Part shown: in pieces, positions 36,384 to 45,355 of the stretch
Position numbering within the stretch: the stretch's first letter is position 1
Layout: each line of letters begins with the position of its first letter
Assembly: GCA_017303755.1 (NCBI GenBank)
Contig: JAFLBS010000007.1
Location: 156,470-220,469, forward strand
Source: Flavobacteriales bacterium
GTDB taxonomy: Bacteria; Bacteroidota; Bacteroidia; Flavobacteriales; Flavobacteriaceae
Direction: 5' to 3'
DNA: 64,000 nt
Program-made: the position numbers and the translations under genes
Notes under the pieces: generated by a model
Told to the model about the DNA's origin: nothing
The model's database searches: none
The model's input: the letters and a program-made list of their open reading frames with translations, nothing else

Positions 36384-37919
36384 ATGTTAGTAAAAGTCTT
36401 TGGAAGCGCCGTCTTTGGCGTTGAAGCTACAACAATTACTGTTGAAGTAAATATTGATAAAGGTGTAGGTTATCATTTGGTCGGTTTGCCCGATAACGCT
36501 ATAAAAGAAAGTAGTTACCGAATAGCAGCTGCTCTTAAAAACAACGGTTACCAACTTCCCGTTAAAAAAATCACCATCAACATGGCGCCTGCCGATTTAC
36601 GAAAAGAAGGTTCTGCCTACGATTTGACTTTGGCAATTGGCATATTAATCGCTTCTGGACAAATTACTGCCGAAGAAGTGGATCAATACATTATAATGGG
36701 AGAACTATCACTTGATGGTGGTTTGCAACCGATAAAAGGAGCGTTGTCAATCGCAATTAAAGCGAAAGAAGAAGGATTTAAAGGTTTTTTTCTTCCGATT
36801 CAAAATGTAAAAGAAGCTGCAATCGTTGATGGTTTAAACGTCTTCGGGATTGAAAATGTAACTCAAGTCATTGATTTTTTCTGTGGAAAAACAACGCTAG
36901 AACCTTTTGTCATTGATACTCAACTGGAATTCAATAAAACGCTTGATTTCCCCGAGTTTGATTTTGCTGATGTGAAAGGTCAGGAAAGCATTAAACGTTG
37001 TATGGAAATCGCCGCTGCTGGTGGACACAATATTATTTTAATTGGTCCGCCAGGTTCAGGAAAAACAATGCTCGCCAAACGATTACCGAGTATTTTGCCA
37101 CCAATGACGTTGAAAGAAGCTCTAGAAACGACCAAAATTCACAGTGTAGCAGGGAAAATTAAAGAGGCTGGATTGATGAGTCAACGACCTTTTCGTTCGC
37201 CACACCATACAGCATCAAGTGTTTCATTGGTTGGTGGAGGAAGCTACCCGCAGCCAGGAGAAATTTCGCTTTCACACAACGGAGTTTTATTTTTAGATGA
37301 ATTACCCGAATTCAAACGCGAAGTTCTCGAAGTCATGCGACAACCTTTAGAAGATCGAGAAGTTACCATTTCAAGAGCCAAATTTACGATTACGTATCCA
37401 TCGTCGTTTATGTTGGTGGCAAGTATGAATCCGAGTCCGGGTGGATATTTTAACGATCCTAACGCACCTGTAAGTTCGTCACCAGCCGAAATGCAACGGT
37501 ATTTGAGCAAAATTTCAGGTCCATTATTGGATCGAATTGATATTCATATCGAAGTAACACCAGTTCCTTTTGAAAAATTGACAGAAACCCGAAAAGCCGA
37601 AAGTAGTGTCGAAATTCGGAAACGAGTGATTCTGGCGCGTGAAATTCAATCGATGCGATTTGAATCCTTTGATTCGATTCACTATAATGCCCAAATGGGA
37701 ACCAAATTGATTCGGGAGTTTTGCGCTTTAGATGATAGTTCGCTCCAACTACTTAAAAATGCTATGGAGCGATTGAATTTATCAGCTCGAGCGTACGATA
37801 GAATATTAAAAGTTGCCCGAACAATTGCTGATTTAGAGCAATCAGAAAATGTGTATTCCCATCATATTTCCGAAGCCATTCAATACCGCAGTTTGGATAG
37901 AGATGGTTGGCTGGGATAA
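36384..37919 (+). CDS. comM: ComM/YifB-family Mg-chelatase-like AAA+ ATPase
   Basis: 511 residues. N-terminal Lon-like fold (about 5-165), then an AAA+ core with Walker A GPPGSGKT (221-228), Walker [11 protein letters not shown], and the C-terminal Mg-chelatase helical domain ending [20 protein letters not shown]. Known: ComM is a branch-migration helicase that promotes integration of foreign DNA during natural transformation in Vibrio. Presence here does not show competence by itself, because the gene is widespread. Single-gene unit by its promoter and terminator-flanked position. Confidence 0.96.
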   Translation: MLVKVFGSAVFGVEATTITVEVNIDKGVGYHLVGLPDNAIKESSYRIAAALKNNGYQLPVKKITINMAPADLRKEGSAYDLTLAIGILIASGQITAEEVDQYIIMGELSLDGGLQPIKGALSIAIKAKEEGFKGFFLPIQNVKEAAIVDGLNVFGIENVTQVIDFFCGKTTLEPFVIDTQLEFNKTLDFPEFDFADVKGQESIKRCMEIAAAGGHNIILIGPPGSGKTMLAKRLPSILPPMTLKEALETTKIHSVAGKIKEAGLMSQRPFRSPHHTASSVSLVGGGSYPQPGEISLSHNGVLFLDELPEFKREVLEVMRQPLEDREVTISRAKFTITYPSSFMLVASMNPSPGGYFNDPNAPVSSSPAEMQRYLSKISGPLLDRIDIHIEVTPVPFEKLTETRKAESSVEIRKRVILAREIQSMRFESFDSIHYNAQMGTKLIREFCALDDSSLQLLKNAMERLNLSARAYDRILKVARTIADLEQSENVYSHHISEAIQYRSLDRDGWLG

Positions 37920-37954
37920 ATTATTCTTTTAATTATTTTTTATTAATTATTTCC

Positions 37955-37973
37955 GTGATGATTTTATCATCAC
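37955..37973. repeat. 8-bp-arm hairpin 3' of comM
   Basis: GTGATGAT (37955-37962), loop TTT, ATCATCAC (37966-37973). It stands 35 bases past the comM stop, next to the transposase-side hairpin, and could be a terminator stem without a T-run or part of the mobile-element end. Confidence 0.55.
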
Positions 37974-37980
37974 TGAATCG

Positions 37981-38000
37981 CCTCCAACTTCAGTTGGAGG
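37981..38000 (-). repeat. REP-like hairpin, left flank of the Y1 transposase
   Basis: CCTCCAACTTCAGTTGGAGG: 9-bp arms around a TC centre. The right flank (38567-38586) has the same arms apart from one pair, with a GA centre, so the two copies face in opposite directions. Distance to the transposase ATG is 88 bases. Confidence 0.85.
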
Positions 38001-38018
38001 AATATAAATAGTTTTTAA

Positions 38019-38081
38019 GAATATAGAATATAGAATATAGAATATAGAATATAGAATATAAAATATAAAATATAGAATATT
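38019..38081. repeat. Nine tandem copies of a 7-bp repeat (GAATATA)
   Basis: Copies 1-6 are exact GAATATA, copies 7 and 8 are AAATATA, copy 9 is GAATATT. The array ends seven bases before the transposase ATG at 38089. Copy-number change would alter the leader or promoter spacing without shifting the reading frame. Confidence 0.9.
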
Positions 38082-38088
38082 AAGAAAT

Positions 38089-38532
38089 ATGCCGTATATA
38101 AAAGTATATATTCATTTTGTTTGGAGTACTAAAAATAGATATCCATTTTTAAGTACCATTGAAGCAAGACAATTGGTTTGGAAACACATTAAAGACAATG
38201 CAAATAGCAAAGGTATTTACATTGATTATGTAAATGGATTTGAAGACCATTGTCATTGTTTAATTTCTATGGGATTCAACCAAAATATTGAAAAAATAAT
38301 GCAACTTATTAAAGGTGAATCTTCATTTTGGATTAATAAGAATAAGCATTTATTTCCTTGTTTGAAAGGAAAACGATTTGAATGGCAGGAAGAATATTTT
38401 GCATTATCTGTTTCTGAATCAATTTTAAATAGGGTTCGGAATTACATCAAAAATCAAGAAAATCATCATAAGAAGAAAACGTTTAAAAAGGAGTATGATG
38501 AGATTGTGGAGAAGTATAAGATTGATGTTTAA
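38089..38532 (+). CDS. Y1 HUH transposase, IS200/IS605 TnpA-like or RAYT
   Basis: Single-strand-DNA transposase. 147 residues. The HUH metal site is H54-C-H56 in FEDHCHCLISM; the catalytic tyrosine is Y119 in VRNYIKNQENHH with Q123 next to it; conserved FEWQEEYFALSVS (about 97-109) precedes it. The protein opens with IKVYIHFVWSTKNRYPFL, as in this family. It appears intact. Flanking hairpins with shared arms lie 88 bases upstream and 35 bases downstream. Third and partial copies of the hairpin elsewhere favour a REP-associated (RAYT) reading; a short IS200-like element with subterminal hairpins is the alternative. Confidence 0.9.
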   Translation: MPYIKVYIHFVWSTKNRYPFLSTIEARQLVWKHIKDNANSKGIYIDYVNGFEDHCHCLISMGFNQNIEKIMQLIKGESSFWINKNKHLFPCLKGKRFEWQEEYFALSVSESILNRVRNYIKNQENHHKKKTFKKEYDEIVEKYKIDV

Positions 38533-38566
38533 ATTTTTGAATTTTTTTGAATTGCAATTTGTGTAG

Positions 38567-38586
38567 CCTCCAGCTGAAGCTGGAGG
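38567..38586 (+). repeat. REP-like hairpin, right flank of the Y1 transposase
   Basis: CCTCCAGCTGAAGCTGGAGG: 9-bp arms around GA. A copy with the same core occurs at 40210-40227. Confidence 0.85.
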
Positions 38587-38664
38587 GAATTCAGACTACG
38601 TCATAGAGAATTGAGTTTAGACTCCGTCAAAGAAAATTGAATTCAGACTCCGTCAGTGAAAATT
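38587..38664. repeat. Three tandem copies of a 26-bp repeat
   Basis: Units 38587-38612, 38613-38638 and 38639-38664 share the core CAGACTCCGTCA (TAGACTCCGTCA and CAGACTACGTCA as variants) and end in GARAATT. The array begins at the first base after the right hairpin. A single related core, CAGACTTCGTCA, follows the hairpin copy at 40210, so hairpin plus core seem to travel together. Confidence 0.85.
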
Positions 38665-38725
38665 TATTCTGATTTTGAAGTAATGTTCAGTAATCAGTAA
38701 TTATTGAAAATAGACACTTTGTTTA

Positions 38726-40057
38726 TTATTTACTAAACTCATAATATCTCGCGCCCAACAAAACTGGATTTTCTTTTTCAATACGAGTTAAAACAAATTC
38801 ATTTTTGGGTTGTAGAACCGATTCTTTGCGTTCTTTTTTATGGAGTGCAATGTACGTTCCAAAGTCGATTTCGTGGCTTTCACTTAATGTTTCAAACAAT
38901 TGAACCTTTTCGATTACAGATTGCCAACCGTTTTCTACTTCAGCTTCGAAAACTTTGGATTTGGAACCACTACCGTACGCTATGAATCCGAATTTTTTAC
39001 CTTGTAGATGGGTTTCGTTTTGAAAATGGAAGCATAAAGTAGAAAGCAATCCTAAGAAAATAGAGCCCGTGTACATGTTTCCGACTTGTCCAGAAGCAAT
39101 TTCGGAAGGGAAGATTTTTTGATTGACAAATTCTAAATATTCAGCACTTTTAGAAAGCGTTTTGGTGTCGCGCTCTTCTTCGTTATTTAGTTCATTGGCG
39201 TAAATCTCAACAAACGTTCGACGCGCTTGAAAACAATAGGGAAGATGCATCAATATGTTTTCCCAGTTGTTAAATAACACTCCATTTTGATGGGTGATTT
39301 CTTTGTAATGGGAATAGGCTTCAGTGGTTCGATTGATGTAACACTGATTGGAATATTGACCGTCAAAAACGGGTTGCTCTTTGTAAAAAGCCACTTCATT
39401 TTCAAGAATTCCGAACCATTCTGGGTTATCGGTAGTGTTTAGAATTTCGTTTTTTGAAACGTAACGGCGCGGTTTGAAAAAATCAAAAACACCTTGAGAA
39501 GAAACTCCGACTTCATTTGAAAACGACAACACTCTTGGATTCGCCGTAATTAGCATAGCAATAGCGCCTGCGCCTTGTGTATATTCGCCTGTAGATGCTA
39601 AATCGTATTTGGCGTTATCACTGGCGACTACAATGGCTTTTTTGGTTGGATTGAGTCGGATGAAATCGAGTGTGTTGTGTAATGCATCGACTGCGCCAAT
39701 ACACGCAAAAGTTATGTCGAGTGTATCGCAATAGCGAAAACTTCCTTCGCCGTAGTGTTGTTCTAAAAGAGCAGAAATGTAAGAAGCGACTGGTTTTGAC
39801 GAATCAATTCCGCTTTCTGTTCCTACATAAATTCGGGCGATATCGTTTGGATTTAAACTTTCTTGCTGCATTAATTTGAATACAGCATTAGCTGCAAAAG
39901 TTACTACGTCTTGATGCACATCGGGAAAGGTCATTTTGTGCAAGCCAAGTCCTTTGATGAGTTTATCGGGTTCGATATTGCGGTTTTCGGCTAGGGTTTT
40001 TATGGGAAGATGTAGTTTGGGTACATCAAAAGTAATGCTGTCAATTCCGACTTTCAT
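38726..40057 (-). CDS. Hydroxymethylglutaryl-CoA synthase family protein
   Basis: Thiolase-fold enzyme joining acetyl-CoA and acetoacetyl-CoA to HMG-CoA, the entry to the mevalonate pathway that Flavobacteriaceae use for isoprenoids. 443 residues. Catalytic acid E81 (YVGTESGIDSSKP), acyl-enzyme cysteine C119 (DITFACIGAVDAL), and the second-half GSGSKSKVFE segment. His of the MHLPYCFQARRTF region fits the general base. No other mevalonate gene is next to it. A beta-branching polyketide HMG-CoA synthase is the less likely alternative because no PKS genes are near. Confidence 0.9.
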   Translation of the reverse strand: MKVGIDSITFDVPKLHLPIKTLAENRNIEPDKLIKGLGLHKMTFPDVHQDVVTFAANAVFKLMQQESLNPNDIARIYVGTESGIDSSKPVASYISALLEQHYGEGSFRYCDTLDITFACIGAVDALHNTLDFIRLNPTKKAIVVASDNAKYDLASTGEYTQGAGAIAMLITANPRVLSFSNEVGVSSQGVFDFFKPRRYVSKNEILNTTDNPEWFGILENEVAFYKEQPVFDGQYSNQCYINRTTEAYSHYKEITHQNGVLFNNWENILMHLPYCFQARRTFVEIYANELNNEEERDTKTLSKSAEYLEFVNQKIFPSEIASGQVGNMYTGSIFLGLLSTLCFHFQNETHLQGKKFGFIAYGSGSKSKVFEAEVENGWQSVIEKVQLFETLSESHEIDFGTYIALHKKERKESVLQPKNEFVLTRIEKENPVLLGARYYEFSK

Positions 40058-40209
40058 GGTGCAGTGTTTTCAACAAAATTAAGGATAGAAAATAAGAATT
40101 TATGCGAACCAAAAATAAATTTTAAGCAATCGTTTTCGTATTGTGAATGTGATAAAAATTGAGATTATTTTTTTTGAATTGTTGAATTTATTGGTGTTTT
40201 TTTTGTTTT

Positions 40210-40227
40210 CTCCAGCTGAAGCTGGAG
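40210..40227 (+). repeat. REP-like hairpin, third copy
   Basis: CTCCAGCTGAAGCTGGAG, identical in its 18 bases to the core of the hairpin at 38567-38586; the outermost base pair is lost. The core CAGACTTCGTCA follows within a few bases, as beside the transposase. Confidence 0.8.
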
Positions 40228-40261
40228 GTAATGCAGACTTCGTCAATGAAGATTAACCCAG

Positions 40262-40283
40262 ACCTGCCTGCCGGCAGGCAGGT
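40262..40283. repeat. Perfect 22-bp GC-rich palindrome, copy 2
   Basis: Core CCTGCCTGCCGGCAGGCAGG (40263-40282) flanked by A and T that also pair. A one-mismatch copy lies at 6725-6744. Confidence 0.85.
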
Positions 40284-40286
40284 AGT

Positions 40287-40362
40287 AGTGGAAAGCAAAA
40301 CGCTGCAACCCGACTAATTTTTACTAAAAAAAAGAGCGACTGTTAAGAAGCTCCTTTTTTTT
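40287..40362 (+). repeat. Dispersed intergenic repeat, degenerate copy C
   Basis: Begins AGTGGAAAGC (as in copy B) and contains AAAGAGCGACTGTTAAGAAGCT (here split as AAAGAGCGAC and GAAGCT), matching the end block of copy A with substitutions. The end block folds into an A-run/T-run hairpin. Confidence 0.45.
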
Positions 40363-40416
40363 ATATAAAAATGTTGGGTTGCGGTGTTTTCTTGAAACGA
40401 ATAGCTGGATGGGTTT

Positions 40417-41274
40417 CTAATCTAACAAAGCAGAAAAAGTATCACCTTGTTTTAAATCGCCCGATTCATAGCCTTTTTTGAACCAATAAATACGTTGTTC
40501 TGAAGTTCCGTGAGTGAACGTATCAGGTTGAACGTGACCTTGCATTTTGCTTTGAATAGCATCGTCACCTACAGCGTGAGCGGCACTTAGCGCTTCTTCA
40601 ATATCGCCTACTTCTAGATATTGTTGGTTGTAATGCGCCCAAACTCCAGCGTAAAAATCAGCTTGTAATTCGAGGCAAACCGACAATTTATTGGCTTCGG
40701 TTTGGCTTTTATTTTGTTGCAATTGACGTACTTTTCCGGATGTTCCTAAAATGGTTTGAATGTGATGACCTACTTCGTGAGCGATTACATAAGCAATGGC
40801 AAAATCGCCACCTTTAGCTCCGAAACGCGTTTTTAATTCTTCAAAAAAGCGCAAATCCATGTAAACTTTTTTATCACCTGGACAGTAAAATGGACCAGAT
40901 GCAGAGGTAGCCGAACCACAAGCGGTTTCTACAGCATCGGAGAACAATACCATTTTAGGTTGTTCGTATTCCATTCCGTTTTCTTGAAATATTTGTCCAA
41001 AAGTATCTTCAGTATATGCAAAAACGGTTTTAGCAAAGTCGCCAATTTCTTTTTCTTCAGCAGTTAACTCGCGTTGTTCACCTGTTTGTGTTGCTTGACC
41101 TTGGTTCATTTGCTCGAGCATTGGAGTCAGCATTTTGGCATTTTCACCTCCAAAAACATTTAGAAGTAAGATTACAATACCGATTAAACCACCACCAACG
41201 ATTGCTTTTCCGCCGCCTGACATTCCTCTGCGGTCTTCTACGTTGTCACTTTGACGATTGCCTCTCCATCTCAT
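40417..41274 (-). CDS. YpfJ-type neutral zinc metallopeptidase
   Basis: 285 residues. N-terminus MRWRGNRQSDNVEDRRG is the family signature, followed by one membrane segment (about 24-42, GGKAIVGGGLIGIVILLLNVFGG). The protease domain is at about 85-285 with HExxH in YVIAHEVGHHIQTILG and a later Glu in CLELQADFYAGVW as third ligand; the GHVQPDTFTHGTSEQRIYWFKKGYESGD end is typical of the PF04228 family. The physiological substrate is unknown. It is a separate unit; the next gene upstream ends in the sensor kinase block. Confidence 0.92.
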   Translation of the reverse strand: MRWRGNRQSDNVEDRRGMSGGGKAIVGGGLIGIVILLLNVFGGENAKMLTPMLEQMNQGQATQTGEQRELTAEEKEIGDFAKTVFAYTEDTFGQIFQENGMEYEQPKMVLFSDAVETACGSATSASGPFYCPGDKKVYMDLRFFEELKTRFGAKGGDFAIAYVIAHEVGHHIQTILGTSGKVRQLQQNKSQTEANKLSVCLELQADFYAGVWAHYNQQYLEVGDIEEALSAAHAVGDDAIQSKMQGHVQPDTFTHGTSEQRIYWFKKGYESGDLKQGDTFSALLD

Positions 41275-41317
41275 AGTTTGATATATTTTAGGTTAGTACA
41301 AATTAAATTATTTTTTT

Positions 41318-44300
41318 TTAATGATTGAGCCACTTTGTCACTTTTGTTTGTAGAATTTCTTTGATGATGGGTTTTGAAAGGTAATCATCCATTCCGGCTT
41401 CGAGGCATTTTTCTTTTTCGCCTACAATAGTTCCAGCGGTTAAAGCAATAATAGGCACAAATTTTCCTTTGGCTTTGTTGCGAATGGCTTCTGTGGCTTC
41501 ATAACCATTCATTATTGGCATTTGAACGTCCATTAAAATTAAATCGGGTTTGATGATGTCAAATTTTTCGACCGCTAGTTTACCGTTTTCTGCTTCATAA
41601 ATAGTAGCGTTAGGAACGATTTGTTTGACTAGTGTTTTTGCTAGAAGCATGTTGATTTTGTTGTCTTCTATGATGAAAATTTTATAGTTTTTGATGCCCG
41701 AAAGTTTGTTCTCTTTTTTGGTAGCCTCTACTTTTTTGTTTTCGATGATGTGAACTATGGAATCATTAATGGTTTCGTCGGATGCTTGGATGTTAATTTC
41801 AAAGAAAAATTCACTTCCCAGATCAGGTTGACTTTTCAAATTAAGCTTACTATTCATCAAGTTCAACAAATTATTAGAAATTGATAAACCTAAACCTGTT
41901 CCACCAAATCGGCGTGTAGTAGATGAATCGCCTTGAGAAAATGCTTCGAATATTTTTTGTTGGTGATTTTTTTCAATACCAATTCCAGAATCAAGTACAG
42001 AAAAATGGAAGGTAGCAGAGTTGTCCGTTTTATTATCGGCAGCAATTTTAAGTTCGACGGTACCTTTTTTAGTGAATTTTACAGCATTGCTTAATAAGTT
42101 TACAAGTACTTGTTTTAAACGTAAAGCATCGACCCAAATGTATTTTGGGATGTTATTTTCGATGGTTAATTTGAGCTCAATTTCTTTCGATTCGGTGTTG
42201 TATCCAAACAAATCGATGACTTCTTTGGCAAGCGGAATGAGTTCGTATTTCTTAATTTCCAATTCTAATTTACCCGATTCAATTTTGGAAAAATCGAGAA
42301 TATCGTTTACAATTTCCATCAACGATTTTGCCGATTGATTGATGGTATTCATGTATTTGAGTTGGATTTCTTCGAGATGAGTATTTCTTAAAAGATCGGT
42401 AAATCCGATGATTCCGTTAAGCGGAGTTCTAATTTCGTGACTCATATTGGCTAAGAAATCGGATTTTGCTTTGCTGGCAGCTTCGGCGTATTCTTTTGCT
42501 TTTATGGCATCTTCGGCTTCTTTTTGTTTGGTAATGTCGATGTAAATTCCGCCTACAAATTCAATTTCATTGTCTTTTTTAATAGCATCGGCAAATTCTT
42601 CAATCCAAATATAATTTCCGTTTTTATGTTTTATACGGTAGCGCGAATGAATTTGTTTTCCGCTATTGATGTTGGCTACTTGCTCTTGAATAATGTCTTT
42701 ATCTTCAGGATGAATAAGCGAAATGAAGTTGACTTTATTGGAAAAAAAATCTTCTTTTGAATAGCCTGTGAGTTCTTCGATTTCGTCATTGAGATATACT
42801 TTTGTACCGTGTTCGTCGAATTTCGATAAATAAACGGTTCCTGGAATATTATTGGCGATTAACCTGAATTTTTCTTCACTTTCGTGGATGATGGATTCGT
42901 TCAAATTACGCTCAATAGCTGATGAAATATTGTTGGTTAAGGTTTGAAGACTGGTAATTTCCTCATTAGTCCATTCTCTTTCATAATTAGTATGATCAAA
43001 AACAATAAAACCATAGAAGCTTTTTTTGACACGAATGGGTAAAAATAAAATGGATTTTGTATTGAGTTTTTCTAAGAATTCTTGTGTTGTATTGTCTTTT
43101 ATATTTTTGACTAGAGTAAAATAGGGTTTGTTGGTTTTTAGTACTTTAATGACTTCAGGAACCGAAGCATGCTGAACAACAGCAAGAGTTGGGTTTATGG
43201 GTGTAATTGAATTTTTCTCATTAGTCCAACGGTGTTTTTGCTCAATGGTTTTATCCTGTTCATTATTAATGAAAAACGACATTCGTTCCGTTTTTGTTAC
43301 TCTACCAATGGCATCAATAATGCCTTCAAATATGTCAGTGTTATTTTTACTGATGAGAACTTTATCCGTTATTTGAGTAATTACACTGAGAATTTCGGTT
43401 TTGTAGGCAAGTTTCTTCTCCGCTTCGAGACGTTTTTGTGTTTCAATTGAAATAGCAATAAAATCGCAAATGGTTCGCGAGAAGTTGATGTCTTCTATAT
43501 CCCAATTTTTTATTTTTGTGGTCGATTCAAAGCATAAAATTCCCATTAGCTCACCATTGGAATAGATAGGAGAATCCAGCATCGATTGGATGTGATTTTT
43601 CGGAAAATATTCTGGCCAAAATTCTTTAGTATCGTTATTTTCAAAAACATTACTGGCTACAATTTGGTTTTCTTTTTCGATTGCTTCAAAGTAAATAGGA
43701 AAATCTTTTTTGTAGAGTACAAATCCTTTTTCGTAGTAGTCTTTGTTGGCCAAATACAGTTCCGCACAAACAATTTTATCCTTGTGGTAATTCCAGAAAC
43801 TGACTCTATTGATATCCACTTTTTCAGCAACTGTTTTTAATAAATAGCATAAAAAGTCATCAAATTTTTCTTGATTTGAAAAACTTTTAATGGTCAGTTG
43901 TTTGATGACATCGTTGTATTTTCTGATTTTCTTTTCGCGTCGTCGGGTTTCAATTTCGATGTTTTTAATTAAAGTGATATCGCGCGCAATAACTGTAAAC
44001 CCGATTACTTTTTTCCCAAACTCGTCTTTTTTTATGGATACATTTTGCGATAACCAAATCGTTTCACCTTTTTTATTTAATATAGGAAAAATAAAGGTTG
44101 GAAAATCTTTAATGTCTTTTAAAGATACATTATAGAATTCATGAACTCTTTCTTTATAGTCTTTTCGGACAAAATAAGTAAAATGTTTTTGATACATTTC
44201 TTCTAAAGTGTAGCCCATTATTTTTTCAGCATACGTATTGATGAAAGTGTAATTTCCTTCGGTATCTGTTTCATAAATAATATCAGTTGCACTTTCGATT

Positions 44301-45355
44301 AAATTACGATGTTGATTTTGAATATGAACTTGTTCGGTTACATCTTGACCAATTCCGATAATTAAATCATCTGAAAATTTTTTATCTTTCCATTGGATGT
44401 ATTTAAACTGACCATTTTTGCATTTCAATCGTCTGACGTAGAGTCGGTTATCAATGTAATTTTCATGATATTGTTCACCTATAAATTCAGCATCTTCGGT
44501 TAATTCCCAGAAGCGCATTCCCATTACTTCATTGGGTGTATATCCTAAAAATTCTTTGACTTGATCACTACAATAGGAAACTTCTCCTTTTTTATTGGTT
44601 GCTATAGTGATTGAATTTCCTTTGTTAACAATTTCATTAGCAAACAGAAATTTATTTTTGGTTTCGAGCAAAGCAAAGTGTCTTGCCAAGTGTATTCCAG
44701 ATGAAATCAAAAAAGAATTAAAAAGAATAATCGATAAGTTTTTTGTGAGAAATTCAAAATAGTAAAAAACAAAGCAAAGCGTCAATGCATACGCCAGGAA
44801 AATCATATAATGAGCAAATCTTTTAAAGAGAAAGTAAGAGATGAAAAAAGCAATGATTAGACTCACATAGGAAACTAATTCAAAAGGTTTAAAAGCGATG
44901 TTGAAAAGTATAAAATGAAAATACCCAATAAAAATACTTAGGAAGATATAATTGATATTTTTATTGAACCATTTGTTTTTTAACGTTAAAATGTAAATTA
45001 GGATGAGTGCAATTCCGACACTAACGTTTATTTTAAGCAAACTTATTGAGCGAACACTATTGATTTCATAAATAATTTCCATTACTGGAATTATGATTCC
45101 CATTGCAAGAAAGTACATTCTAAATTGTCTTTCTTTGGGTTCGAGTTTTGAATAGTTTGTTTTGATGTTAAATTTTGTTTTTGAGAAACGATACATCAGT
45201 AATGATACTACTAAAAGTAATACTAAAACAATACTCGTTTTCAAAAGATTGGAACTAATAAAGCTTACGCCATAACTATTCAAAAACAACAAGTACTTCA
45301 CATCCATTTGGAAATGTGAAGTACAATTATTAATTATTTGAATAGAGGCAATCAT
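41318..45355 (-). CDS. Hybrid sensor histidine kinase (7TM-PAS2-GAF2-PAS-HK-REC)
   Basis: 1345 residues. About seven hydrophobic segments (40-225), PAS domains at about 240-340 and 350-465, GAF-like domains at about 490-645 and 655-815, a third PAS at about 825-945 (with PAC-like end), then HisKA with H973 in FLANMSHEIRTPLNG, HATPase (about 1075-1190, N-box LLSNAVKFTKKG, G-box DSGIGIEKN and GGTGLGLSIS) and a receiver (about 1224-1345) with D1276 and K1328. No output DNA-binding gene is adjacent. It starts TAATG, sharing one base with the stop of the membrane-protein gene upstream, so the two are translationally coupled; that gene may help sense the signal. Confidence 0.95.
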   Translation of the reverse strand: MIASIQIINNCTSHFQMDVKYLLFLNSYGVSFISSNLLKTSIVLVLLLVVSLLMYRFSKTKFNIKTNYSKLEPKERQFRMYFLAMGIIIPVMEIIYEINSVRSISLLKINVSVGIALILIYILTLKNKWFNKNINYIFLSIFIGYFHFILFNIAFKPFELVSYVSLIIAFFISYFLFKRFAHYMIFLAYALTLCFVFYYFEFLTKNLSIILFNSFLISSGIHLARHFALLETKNKFLFANEIVNKGNSITIATNKKGEVSYCSDQVKEFLGYTPNEVMGMRFWELTEDAEFIGEQYHENYIDNRLYVRRLKCKNGQFKYIQWKDKKFSDDLIIGIGQDVTEQVHIQNQHRNLIESATDIIYETDTEGNYTFINTYAEKIMGYTLEEMYQKHFTYFVRKDYKERVHEFYNVSLKDIKDFPTFIFPILNKKGETIWLSQNVSIKKDEFGKKVIGFTVIARDITLIKNIEIETRRREKKIRKYNDVIKQLTIKSFSNQEKFDDFLCYLLKTVAEKVDINRVSFWNYHKDKIVCAELYLANKDYYEKGFVLYKKDFPIYFEAIEKENQIVASNVFENNDTKEFWPEYFPKNHIQSMLDSPIYSNGELMGILCFESTTKIKNWDIEDINFSRTICDFIAISIETQKRLEAEKKLAYKTEILSVITQITDKVLISKNNTDIFEGIIDAIGRVTKTERMSFFINNEQDKTIEQKHRWTNEKNSITPINPTLAVVQHASVPEVIKVLKTNKPYFTLVKNIKDNTTQEFLEKLNTKSILFLPIRVKKSFYGFIVFDHTNYEREWTNEEITSLQTLTNNISSAIERNLNESIIHESEEKFRLIANNIPGTVYLSKFDEHGTKVYLNDEIEELTGYSKEDFFSNKVNFISLIHPEDKDIIQEQVANINSGKQIHSRYRIKHKNGNYIWIEEFADAIKKDNEIEFVGGIYIDITKQKEAEDAIKAKEYAEAASKAKSDFLANMSHEIRTPLNGIIGFTDLLRNTHLEEIQLKYMNTINQSAKSLMEIVNDILDFSKIESGKLELEIKKYELIPLAKEVIDLFGYNTESKEIELKLTIENNIPKYIWVDALRLKQVLVNLLSNAVKFTKKGTVELKIAADNKTDNSATFHFSVLDSGIGIEKNHQQKIFEAFSQGDSSTTRRFGGTGLGLSISNNLLNLMNSKLNLKSQPDLGSEFFFEINIQASDETINDSIVHIIENKKVEATKKENKLSGIKNYKIFIIEDNKINMLLAKTLVKQIVPNATIYEAENGKLAVEKFDIIKPDLILMDVQMPIMNGYEATEAIRNKAKGKFVPIIALTAGTIVGEKEKCLEAGMDDYLSKPIIKEILQTKVTKWLNH

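Larger units (their letters stand above)
40058..40416. other. Repeat-rich intergenic region
   Basis: About 359 bases without a gene. From left to right: AT-rich leader of the HMG-CoA synthase gene, REP-like hairpin (40210-40227) plus CAGACTTCGTCA core, a perfect 22-bp palindrome, and a degenerate copy of the dispersed ~80-bp repeat (40287-40362). Confidence 0.75.

Noticed and set aside
38019-38081. Short regular repeats as a CRISPR array
   Set aside because: The units are seven bases long and contiguous with no spacers; the 26-base units at 38587-38664 also lack spacers, and no cas genes are present.
38726-40057. Polyketide beta-branching HMG-CoA synthase
   Set aside because: No PKS, ACP or enoyl-CoA hydratase genes nearby; an isoprenoid role is more economical for this kind of organism.
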